Positions 46,440 through 57,352 of a DNA stretch of 64,000 nt are shown here, in pieces; position 1 is the first letter of the stretch; every line of letters begins with the position of its first letter. This DNA comes from Ehretia macrophylla (Eukaryota; Streptophyta; Magnoliopsida; Boraginales; Ehretiaceae). The position numbers and the translations under genes were made by a program. The stretch covers positions 35,937,052 to 36,001,051 of the forward strand of contig CM075772.1 of assembly GCA_037974665.1 (NCBI GenBank). Direction: 5' to 3'. The notes under the pieces were generated by a model, which had not been told where the DNA came from, searched no databases, and saw only the letters and a list, made by a program, of their open reading frames with translations.

Positions 46440-48896
46440 TGTCACGCCCCAACTCGACCCCACTTACGATCAGTCAGGACGCAACAGAATTTCGGCAGTA
46501 TAACGACAGTAATTAGGACACTGAGGCTCTAAACCAACCTCTCAGAACATCATACAATCAAACTCCTCAACCAAACAACAATCAATTCCTCAACACCCTT
46601 AACAACATACAACATAACCATATTATACAATAATCATTCTTAGTTATACGCCTCCGTTCCAACATAATACCTTAACTTTAACATACATCTCAAAATAGAT
46701 TATAAACCAACTTAGAAACCTAATCATAACAAAAGAAAGACTACTAAGTTAGCATCATTTAGTTCGTTATCTTTACTACAACTTATACATCATAAACTAC
46801 AAAGTAAATAAAAGACAACTAGTTTAATATACAAGATAATAGAGTATACAACATCTCAAGCATCAAGGACAAGACTCTGGCACATAAGACTCGTCCACAT
46901 ACGGCACATTATCCCCTTTTGGAGGCACGTACCTGTAATCTTGCTCAATAACACCTATATGCATGCAATAATAGAGAGTGGGCTTATATAAAACAAGCTC
47001 AGTGAGGATCTGATAGATCTCTAACAGTATGTACTATACTAATTGGAAATGATTCTTTGAGTAGTAAACACGCAATAAAACATCAATAACAATATAAACA
47101 TATAACTATAATGACCAATCAATAAAGAATAGTCTAGTTGGTGTAGCTCCAAACGCGAGCACGATCTCAACCATTCTTCTTGTAAGTCCCCATTACTCAC
47201 ACAGCCGAGGTACGTCACTAGCCTCGCCCTCCATTACACCTCCGTCATGCAAGCTGGAGGTAGTCTCTGGTAGTCATGTCGTTGTCAACCCGACAGCCCG
47301 ATGCTGCCCGAGAGGTGGAACACACATACCAAGACTCAGTAATATTAATAAACAAAATTCACAGGAGGACAATCTAGAAGAATTGCCTAGCTCCCGCTTC
47401 ATCAATCATGAATCAAGAATCATCAATAATTATCAATTATCATCAATTGTCATAAATATAACATAAAGTAAACAATTAAACAACAAACAACTAAGTTATA
47501 TGACAAACTAGGCCATCCAACTTAACATGCATTAAACACGTAATCTAACCCTAGTCTAACCATTTGCAACTCACAATTCAATCACTCAAATACCACCCAA
47601 TCAACTAAAGGCTCAATTCAACAATTTAAAGAAAGACAACCTAAACTCCAAATAATCATATTTTACATTCTACTAATCCAAACGACTCCAAATCAATTTC
47701 TAACACTCACCCATTCAATCAACTACATTAGCCCTCTCGGAAACCAACCAAGACACATCAACATCAAGCCTAACAACCCTAAAACCTCAATGCACCTAGG
47801 CTGAAATTTTTGGATTTTCACACAAACAGCGCAATTGAAAATTCGGCATTATAACGGCGTTCCCACATAATTAACAAACTTTTAGAAATCGACGGCAATC
47901 GATTCCAACCAGAACAACTCAAGATATTCATCAAATAGCTAGTTAATCAACTTTTAATACCCGAAAATAAATAATTTCGCTACAATGGTTTAAATCTCGT
48001 AGTAATACACATAAATGATCCCTATCATGCACTGAGCAATAATATTACTTCAAATTAATATTCTAACGGTTCAAAATGCAATTATAAGCAAAAACATAAA
48101 AAATGACTTTTGTGATCTAGAAATTTTCTCTCACCTTTGATGCGAAAAAAGCCTAGATATGCGTGCAATGCATGCCCAACAAGCAGAATCCAACTCGGCA
48201 CAAAAATCTCCAGACAAAAACTAGCTTTTTCTATGAAAATTTGCTTTGAAAACCTTTGAAATTTCTTTTTCTTTTCTCCCTTGAAGCTCTCGGCTATGTG
48301 TGTGTTTTTGAGGGTTTGTTTGTGCTTTGCAAGTCTGTGTTGATGATATATCATGAAATGGTCAACAATTGAAAATAGTCAAAGTTAGTTTTTAATCTTT
48401 TAATTCTATTTTCTTGTCTTTTAATTCATTTTATGGACTATTTCTTGCTCAACTATTAAATTAACACCTAAATTAATTCTAGACAATATATTTTAGGTGA
48501 CAAAGAGTTTTACATTAAAATAGTTTCACCCGAGTCGGCTTATAACTCGTTTTCTTACAAAAGAAAGTATAAAAATCTTTAAAATTCCAAAACCATTTCC
48601 AAATCCGTTTTAATCAAACAAGGATCTATTAATACCCAAGGACTAGGTTTTAAAACATCTAAAACACCCCTGTAAAATTTTAGCAGACAGGTGCTCAAAA
48701 TACTATTTACCAAAACCGACAATAAAATTTCTGATTTTGTTTTTGATGAAAATTTAATGAATGCATACTTAGCATGTATTAGGAGTATTAATCACATATT
48801 TAACACATTCTAAGTCATATAGCACATAAACATGTCAATTCACGCAAAACATGGTAAAATACGCAAATCGAGATAAGCAAAATATGGAGGCTCACA
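46440..48896 (-). repeat. C1 left LTR (3' LTR, 2.46 kb)
   Basis: It starts TGTCACGCCCCAACTCG and ends GGAGGCTCACA. It contains the microprotein frame at 46,863-46,964 and, just upstream in minus sense, a TATATAAG-bearing stem-loop at about 46,979-47,002. Confidence 0.9.
46863..46964 (-). CDS. LTR-internal conserved microprotein ORF, family C (C1 left LTR, 33 aa)
   Basis: The frame is ATG to TGA, starting MHIGVIEQDY and containing YVPPKGDNVPYVDESYVPES, with Cys-Pro before the stop. It is three codons shorter than the copy at 300-410. It corresponds codon by codon with the C1 right LTR and C2 copies. The role is unknown; it might be a leader ORF or an exon joined through the ATAG/ACAG site at its start. 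Confidence 0.4.
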   Translation of the reverse strand: MHIGVIEQDYRYVPPKGDNVPYVDESYVPESCP

Positions 48897-48917
48897 TTAT
48901 CCCCCCCCCCCTTAAAG
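48897..48917 (-). other. Polypurine tract of C1
   Basis: On the minus strand: TTTAAG, eleven G residues, then ATAA and the LTR start TGTGAGCC. The G run is longer than in C2 (AAGGAGGGGAGAA). Confidence 0.7.
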
Positions 48918-51912
48918 AAATTTCGTCCCGAAAATTCTTACTTGCTGAACGGAAAAGATATGGGTACCGCAGCTGCATCTGCTCTTGCCTATCCCAAGTA
49001 GCTATTCGATATCGTGATGCTTCCACAATACCTTAACCATCGGAATCTTCTTCGACCTCAACTCTTGTTCCATTTGATCAAGAATACGAATCAGCTGCTC
49101 ATCATAAGTCCGATTCTTACAAAGCTGTAACGGCTCTGGCTCGAGAATATGAGAAGGATCTGGATTATATTTCCGCAAATTAGACACGTGAAATACATCG
49201 TGAACATTAGAGAAATTCTCCCGTAAAGCCAACCGATATGCAAACTTACCAACTCTGCCAGTAATCTCAAACGGCCCTACAAACCTCGGACTCAGCTTGC
49301 TACCTTTACCATAACGAGCAAACCCCGTACGAGGTGACAGTCTCAAGAAAACCCGATCCCCGACTGCAAACTCCAAATCCCGACAACGCTTATCAGCATA
49401 ACTCTTGAACCTGCTCTGTGCTGTGAGCATTCTCTGCTTGATCAACTCAACATTATCAATCTTCTCTAGAAGCTCAGGCATAATAGTCGGATTAATAGTC
49501 TCCATATCCCCTACTTCTTCCCAATACAAAGGTGAACGACACTTACGACCGTAAAGAGTTCCAAAAGGTGCCATCCTAATAGTAGCTTGATAACTATTGT
49601 TATAGGCAAACTCAACAAGTGGTAGATATTTTTCCCAGTTCTTCCCGAAGTCCAGAACACAAGCCCTGAGCATATCCTCCAGAATCTGAATAGTCCTCTC
49701 AGACTGACCGTCAGTCTGTGGATGATAAGTGGTACTGAAAGTAAGCTGAGTAGCCAAAGTCTGCTGAAGTTTCTCCTACAAACGAGAAGTAAATCGAGGA
49801 TCTCGATTTGAGACAATACTAGATGGAATCCCGTGAAGTCTAACAATCTGATCCAAATAAAGACCCGTCAACTTTGTAACTTCATCTCCCATCTGTATCG
49901 AAATAAAGTGAGCTGTCTTTGTCAAACGATCCATGACAACCCAAACTGCATCATTATCTCTCGGTGTTCTAGGCAAACCAGTTACGAAGTCCATCGTAAT
50001 ATGTTCCCATTTCCACTGTGGTATAGCCAACGGCCTGCAGGTCGTTTATGCTCGGCTTTCACTCGCTGACAAGTCAAACATCTAGACACGAATTGAGCAA
50101 CTTCTCTCTTCATATTATTCCACCAGTAATGTTACTTCAAGTCCTGATACATCTTGGTTCCACCAGGATGAATAATATACTTAGAATTATGAGCCTCCTC
50201 CAAAATACCTCGCCTCAAGCTCGGTTCATCAGGAACACAAACCCTGTTCCGAAACCGAAGAATACCATCCTCGTGCACTTTGAAGTCAGACTGATCATCC
50301 GTGATCTGATCCTTGATCTTCTGAAGTTTAACATCAAGTTGCTGAGCTACTCTGATCTAAGACAGCAATAAAGGCTGAATACGGAGATGTGAACACATCA
50401 CCCCAACCTAAGTTAACTCCAGTCTCCAATAAGTGAATTCTTCAAGAGCCTCTCATTTCTTGACAGCCAAACAAGAAACACTCGCCTTACGGCTAAGAGC
50501 GTCTGCTACAACATTTGCCTTCCCAGGCGGATAACTGATAGAACAATTATAATCTCCAAGAAGTTCCATCTACCTCCGCTGACGCATATTCAACTCCTTT
50601 TGTGAGAATAAATACTTAAGACTCTTATGATCAGTGAAAATCTCGAACTTACTGCCCCACAGATATTGACGCCACTTTTCAGTGAGCAAACAACGACTGC
50701 CAACTCAAGATCATTAGTCGAATAGTTCACCTCATATGGTTTCAACTTTCTAGAAGCATAGGCAATAACCCGGCTATTCTACATAAGAACACATCCCAAG
50801 CCCTCCTTCGATGCATCGTTGTAAATGACCATATTATTAGTCCCTTCTAGTAGAGCAAGTACTGGAGTAGTAGTCAACCTCTTTTTCAACTCCTGAAACC
50901 CACTCTCACATTTCTCGTCCCAAACAAAGCTAGTCTGTTTCTCAGTTAACTTAGAAAGTGGCCCTACAATCTTAGAAAAGTCCTTAACAAATCTACAGTA
51001 ATCACCTGCGAAGCCAAGAAAGCTATAAACCTCCGAAACATTCTCTGGATGTTTCCAAGACATCACCGATTCAAACTAGTAGGATCTACAGAAATACCGC
51101 TCTGTGTGATAACATAACCAAGAAAAGATATGCGTTGTAGCCAAAATTCACACTTGTTGAACTTGGCAAACAACTGATGCTCCTGTAACTTTTGTAAGAC
51201 AAGCCGTAGATATTGCTCGTGCTCCGATTCCGACTTAGAATAAACCAAGATATCATCAATAAAGATCACCACGAACTGGTCTAAGTATGGCAGAAACACC
51301 CGATGAATAAGATCCATAAATGTTGCCGGTGCATTAGTTAATCCAAATGGCATAACTACAAACTCATAATGCACTTACCGAGTCCTAAAGGCAGACTTCG
51401 GAACATCCTCCGTGCGAATTCGAAATTGATAATACCTCCGCCTCAAGTCAAACTTAGAGTAGACTTTGGCTCCCTAAAGTTGATCAAACAACTCGTCAAT
51501 CAGTGGCAAAGGATACTTGTTCTTGATGGTCACCTGATTCAAACCACGATAGTCAATGCATAACCTCAAGGTATCATCTTTATTCCTCACAAATAAAATA
51601 GGAGCTCCCCAAGGTGAAGAACTCTGCTGAATGAACCCCTTCTCTATTAACTCCTGCAACTGAGTTTTCAGCTCCTTCAACTCAGCTGGTGCCATCCGGT
51701 ATGCTGATTTTGAAATAAGCTGAGTACCGAGAATAAGATTGATCACAAACTCCACATCTCTCTCTGGTAGTAATCCTGGCAACTCCTCGGGAAATACATT
51801 GGGATATTCCCGAATAATAAGAACTTCCTCCAGCTGTAGCTTATCAGATGGCTTGTTGATCAAATAAGCTAGATAACCAGAACACCCCTTACTCACCAAC
51901 TTAACGGCTTTA
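48918..51912 (-). pseudogene. pol: C1 pol: RT, RNase H, integrase, chromodomain-like tail
   Basis: Minus-strand order is: linker ([17 protein letters not shown]), RT ([51 protein letters not shown]), RNase H ([13 protein letters not shown]), integrase zinc region, core ([22 protein letters not shown]), integrase C-terminal domain and LWKHHDIE. Damage: a stop after FDQL near 51,474; a single-base deletion near 51,070 after GISVDPT; stops in RNase H (about 50,778); and TGG to TAG at 49,776-49,778. A one-base deletion at about 49,000 shifts the chromodomain-like end out of frame. The gag part lies beyond C2 at 61,307. Confidence 0.9.
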
Positions 51913-51917
51913 GTTGC
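51913..51917. repeat. Left target-site duplication of C2 (GTTGC)
   Basis: It matches 61,302-61,306 exactly. Confidence 0.9.
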
Positions 51918-52336
51918 TGTCACGCCCCAACTCGACCCCACCTACAATCAGTCAGGACGCAACGGAATTTCGGCAGCGTAACGACAGTAAATAGATTTCT
52001 GAGGTTCTAAACCAACCTTATTAATAACATTAAACATCCAATTCTAACACCATACAAACAACAACTCCTCAACAGCATAACAAAACACAACATCACCGTA
52101 ATATACAATAATCAGTCTTTGTTATCTGCCTCCGTTCCAACATAACATACAATACCTCAAACTTATCATACATTTCAAAAATAAGTTGAGACACATCTAC
52201 AACTTAACCATAGACAAAAGAACGCCACTAAGTTAACATCATTTGGATCATCATCTTTCAACATCTATTACAATAAGAACCATAAAGCATATAAAAGTCT
52301 ATTAAGCTAATATACATGACATTAAACAACATAAAA

Positions 52337-52438
52337 TCATGGATAAGACTCAGGAACATATGACTCGTCCACGTAAGGCACATTTTCCTCCTCAGGAGGC
52401 ACGTACCCGTAATCTGGCTCTGCAACACCTGTAAGCAT
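52337..52438 (-). CDS. LTR-internal conserved microprotein ORF, family C (C2 left LTR, 33 aa)
   Basis: The frame is ATG to TGA, starting MLTGVAEPDYGYVPPE, then NVPYVDESYVPES and Tyr-Pro-stop. It differs from the C1 copies at several codons yet keeps length, frame and the Tyr/Pro/acidic pattern. In this copy the frame is also open upstream to an ATG at 52,546 through the stem-loop. It is absent from the C2 right LTR because of the deletion there. The function is unknown. Confidence 0.45.
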   Translation of the reverse strand: MLTGVAEPDYGYVPPEEENVPYVDESYVPESYP

Positions 52439-52452
52439 GTAATAATAGAGAG

Positions 52453-52474
52453 TGAGCTTATATACATAAGCCCA
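52453..52474 (-). promoter_or_regulatory. Conserved LTR stem-loop (C family)
   Basis: In minus-strand sense, TGGGCTTAT and ATAAGCTCA pair over nine positions with one G-U pair. The second arm overlaps TATATAAG, a plausible TATA box. It is bordered by CCTCAC on one side and CTC on the other, as in the other families. The microprotein ATG follows 14 nt downstream. Confidence 0.45.
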
Positions 52475-54262
52475 GTGAGGATCCGATAGATCTCGACAGT
52501 ATTCACTACGCTCCTTGGATTTAGTCCTTTGAAAAAGTAAACACACAACAACAATAATAACAATATAATCATATAACTATAATGACCAATCAAAAAAGGA
52601 TACTCTAGTTGATGTAGCTCTAAACGCCATCACGATCTCAACCGTTGTTCTTATAACTCCCCATTACTCACGCACCCGAGGTACCTCATTAACCCTTCCC
52701 TCCATGACACCTCCGTCATGCGAGCTGGGAGTAGCCTCTGGTAGTCATGCCATTATCAACCCGACAGTCCGATGCTGCCCGAGATGTGGCACACATATAC
52801 CAAGACTCCATAATCATCAATCATCAATCAATCATCAATCAATCAATTGGAAAATCAGCAACGAAAGTGCCCGATTCCCGAACTCAATAATAATCAATCA
52901 ATAACATCAATATAACATCAATATTTAATTAAACAACAAACAACGAAGTTAGATGACAAAGTAGGCCATCTAACCGGACATGCATAATATACACAATTAA
53001 ACCCTAAATTACTCATCAACAACTCACCATTCAACACTCAAACACCACCCAACCATCTAAAGGCATCGTTCAAGAAATTAAAGAATGACAACCTAAACTT
53101 CTAAAATTTATAACTTACAATCTACTAATCCAAACATTGCCAAATCAGTTTCTATCACTCACCCATTCAACCTACTACATTAGCCCTCTCGGAAATCCAC
53201 CATAACACCTCCAAATCATGCCCAATAACCCTAAAACCCTAGGATGTCTTGGCTGGATTTTCCGGATTTTCACATGAACAATGTAATCAAAAATTCGGCA
53301 TTACAACAGCGCTAACACGTAATTATCAAGTATTTAGAAATCGACGGCAATCGATTTCGATCAACACAACTCATTTAATTCAACTTTGAACATTTTAATC
53401 AAAATTAAATACCCGAAAAATAAAAATTATGCTACATCCGATAGAAATTCGTAGTATTGCATCAAAATGATCCATAGCATGCAAGGAGCAATAATCTATC
53501 ATCAGATTTCAATTCTAACGGTTCAATCTTCATTTATACGCAAAAACATAAAAATGACATTTTGAGAACTAGAGTTTTTCTCTCACCTTTGATGCGATAT
53601 AAGCCTAGGAATGCGTGCTATGCGTGCCCAACAAGCAGAATCCAAGTCGGTGCAAAGTTCTACGGACAAAACCTAGGTTTTTCTTTGAAAAATTGATTGA
53701 AAAGCTTGAGTTTTTCTCTTTCTTTTTCTCCCTCAACCTCTCGGCCCTTTGTGTGTGTGTGGAGTGTGTTTTGTGCTTTGCTTAGTGTGTGTTGATGACA
53801 ATATATAATTAAAAGCTTAGTCAATTAAAAAAAATGCTAAGTCAAAGTAGTTTAAGTTAGTATTTTTGTGTTTTAATGACTTTAAACTCATTTTATTGCT
53901 CACCAAGCTCAAAATAATTATGCAAACCCCAAGATATCTCAAGTGGATTATTTTTAGGTGACAAGAAGTTTTACAATCCAATAATTTCACCCGAGTCGGC
54001 TTAAAACTCGATTTTCGCAAAAGTCGGTGTAAAAACCCTAATAAATTCTTAAGCCGATTTTAAAACTGTTTTCATCAAACACAGGTCTATTAAAGTCCGT
54101 TGACTAGGTCTAGAAGGGTTAAAAAGACCAGTTTCAAAATTTTAGCGGACGTGTTTCGAAAATACTATTCATTGAAAATCGACGATAAAATTTCTGACTC
54201 CGTTTTTGATGAAAATTTCATGAATGCACATTTAGCACGTATTAGGAGTATTGACATCAAAA

Positions 54263-57200
54263 TTATAACTTTCTAGGTCCTATAGCACATAAACAGATCA
54301 TATGCACGCAAAACGAGGTATAGCACGTAAAACGAGATAAGCAGGAAAGTGGGGTTTCACATTCTCCCCTCCTTATAGAAATTTCGTCCTCGAAATTCTT
54401 ACTTGATGTACGGAATAGATCTGGGTATTGCTGCTGCATCTGATCTCGTCTCTCCCACGTAGCTTCCTCAATACCGTGATGCTTCCACAACACCTTAACC
54501 ATCGGAATCCTCTTCGACCTCAACTCTCGGTCCATCTGATCTAGAATACGAATCGGACGCTCGTCATAAGTCAAATTCTCTCGAAGCTGTAACGGCTCTG
54601 GCTCAAGAATATGAGAAGGATCCGGATTATATTTCCGCAAATTAGACACGTGAAATACATCGTGGACATTAGAGAAGTTCTCCGGTAAAGCCAACCGATA
54701 TGCCAACTTACCAACCCTGTCGGTGATCTTAAACGGCCCAACAAATCTCGAACTTAGCTTTCCACCTTTACCATAACGAGCAAACCCCTTACGAGGAGAC
54801 AATCTCAAGAAAACCCGATCTCCGATTGCAAACTCCAAGTCCCGACGACACTTATCAGCATAACTCTTGAATCTACACTGCGCCGTAAGCATTCTCTGCC
54901 TGATCAACTGAACATTCTCAATCTTCTCAAGAAGTTCTGGCATAATAGTTGGATCAATAGTCTTCATCTCTCCTACCTCGTCCCAATATAAAGGTGAACA
55001 GCACTTACGACCGTAAAGAGCTGCGAAAGGCGCCATCCCAATAGTAGCTTGATAACTATTGTTATAGGCAAACTCGGCAAGTGGTAGATGTTTCTCCCAG
55101 TTCTTCCCGAAGTCCAGAACACAAGCCCTAAGCATATCTTCCAGAATCTGAATAGTCCACTCAGACTGACCGTCGGTCTGTGGATGATACGCTGTACTGA
55201 AGTTTAACTGAGTACCCAAAGTCTCCTGAAGTTTCTCCCACAAACGAGAAGTAAATCGAGGATCTCGATCAGAGACAATACTAGATGGAATACCGTGAAG
55301 TCTAACAATCTGATCCAGATAGAGGTCCGTCAACTTTGTAACCTCATCTCCCATCTTCATGGCAATAAAATGAGTTGTCTTCGTCAAACGATCCACGACA
55401 ACCCAAACTGCATCATTACCCCTCGGTGATCTAGGCAACCCAGTGACGAAGTCCATCATAATATGCACCCATTTCCACTCTGGTATAGCCAACGACTGAA
55501 GCAAACCTGCAAGTCGTTGATGCTCGGCTTTCACTCTCTGACAAGTCAAACATCTAGACACAAACTGAGCAACCTCTCTCTTCATGTTGTTCCACCAGTA
55601 ATGTTGCTTCAAATCCCGATACATCTTGGTTCCACCGGGATGAATAGTATATTTAGAATTATGAGCTTCCTCCAGAATACCTCACCTCAAGCCCGGTTCA
55701 TCGGGAACACAAACCCTGTTCTGAAACCGAAGAATACCGTCCTCATGCAGTTTGAAGTTAGACTGATCACCCGAAATCTGATCCTTGATCTTCTGAAGCT
55801 TAACATTAAGTTGCTGAGCCTCCCTGATCTGAGACAATAATAAAGGCTGAATATGGAGATGTGAACACATCACTCCAACCTGAGTCAACTCTGGTCTCCA
55901 ATAACTAAACTCCTCAAGAACCTCCCACTTCTTGACAGCCAAACAAGAAATATTAGCCTTCCGGCTGAGAGCATCTGCCACAACATTTGCCTTTCCAGGC
56001 AGATAATTGATAGAACAATTATAATCTCCAAGAAGCTCCATCCACCTCCGCTGGCGCATATTCAACTCCTTCTGTGAGAACAAGTACTTCAGACTCTTAT
56101 GATCAGTGAAAATTTCAAACTTACTTCCCCACAGATAATGACGCCACTTCTTGAGTGCAAAGACAACTGCTGCCAACTCAAGATCATGAGTCGGATAATT
56201 TTCTTCATAAGGCTTCAACTTTCGAGAAGCATAGGCAATAACTCGGCCATCCTGCATAAGAACACATCCCAAGCCCTCCTTGGATGCATCGCTGTAAATG
56301 ACCATATTATCGGTCCCCTCTGGTAGAGCAAGTACTGGAGCGGTAGTTAACCTCTTTTTCAACTCCTGAAATCCACTCTCACACTTCTCATCCCAATTAA
56401 AGATAGTCCGTTTCTGAGTCAACTTAGATAGTGGCCCCGCAATCTTCGAGAAGTCCTTGACAAACCTACAGTAATAACCCGCCAAGCCAAGAAAGCTACG
56501 GACATCAGTAACACTCTCTAGCCGCTTCCAAGACATCACCGATTCAATCTTAGTGGGATCTACAGAAATACCGCTCTGTGTAATAACATGGCCAAGAAAA
56601 GAAATCCGTTGCAGCCAAAATTCACATTTGCTGAACTTGGCAAACAACTGATGCTCCTGCAACTTCTCTAATACAAGCCGTAGATGTTGCTCGTGCTCCG
56701 ATTCAGATTTAGAATAGACCAAGATATCATCAATAAAAATCACCACGAACTGGTCCAAGTACGGCTGAAAGACTCGATGCATCAAATCCATGAATGCTGC
56801 CGGTGCATTAGTCAAACCAAAGGGCATAACAACAAACTCATAATGCCCGTACCGAGTCTTGAAGGCAGACTTCGGAACATCCTCCGTACGAATCCGAAGC
56901 TGATAATACCCCTGCCTCAAATCAAATTTAGAATAGACTTTAGCCCCCTGAAGTTGATCAAACAACTCATCAATCAGTGGCAAAGGATATTTATTCTTGA
57001 TGGTCACCTGATTCAAACCACGGTAATCAATACACAATCTCAAAGTACCATCCTTCTTCTTCACAAATAAAACAAGAGCTCCCCAAGGTGAAGAACTCTG
57101 CTAAATGAATCCTTTCTTCAATAACTCCTTCAATTCAGCTGGTGCCATCCGGTACGCCGATTTAGAAATAGGTTGAGTACCGGGAACAAGATTAATCACA

Positions 57201-57352
57201 AACTCTATATCCCTCTCTAGCGGCAATCCTGGCAACTCCTCGGGAAATACATTAGGATATTCTCGGATAATAGGGACTTCCTCTAGCTGTAGCTTATCAG
57301 ATGGCTTGTTGATCAAATAAGCTAGATAACCCGAACACCCTTTACTCACCAA
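54263..57352 (-). pseudogene. pol: C2 pol: RT, RNase H, integrase, chromodomain (two stop codons)
   Basis: One continuous frame on the minus strand. The linker ([20 protein letters not shown]) is followed by a short in-frame deletion in AELKEL...KKGFI. RT has [50 protein letters not shown] and [13 protein letters not shown]. RNase H has [14 protein letters not shown] and [14 protein letters not shown]. The integrase zinc finger is HNSKYTIHPGG to CLTCQ. The integrase core has D (HIMMDFVTG), D (SDRDPRF) and E (GQSEWT). The C-terminal domain (DRVFLRLSPRKG) leads to HHGIEEATWERRDQ and YPDLF. Stops are TAG at 57,101-57,103 (from CAG) and TGA at 55,682-55,684 (from CGA). The frame reads through the PPT about 33 codons into the LTR before stopping at 54,263. 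Confidence 0.93.
54362..54380 (-). other. Polypurine tract of C2
   Basis: On the minus strand TATAAGGAGGGGAGAAT precedes the LTR start TGTGAAACCCC. In frame with pol it encodes IRRGE. Confidence 0.75.

Larger units (their letters stand above)
51918..54361 (-). repeat. C2 left LTR (3' LTR, 2.44 kb)
   Basis: It starts TGTCACGCCCCAACTCG and ends AGTGGGGTTTCACA. The ATCAATC/ATCATC simple repeat at 52,806-52,850, the microprotein frame and the stem-loop are inside. Confidence 0.93.

Noticed and set aside
52806..52850. ATCAATC/ATCATC repeats as a CRISPR-like or regulatory array
   Set aside because: It is a simple sequence repeat inside the C2 LTR without spacers, copied again in the other LTR at about 59,755.
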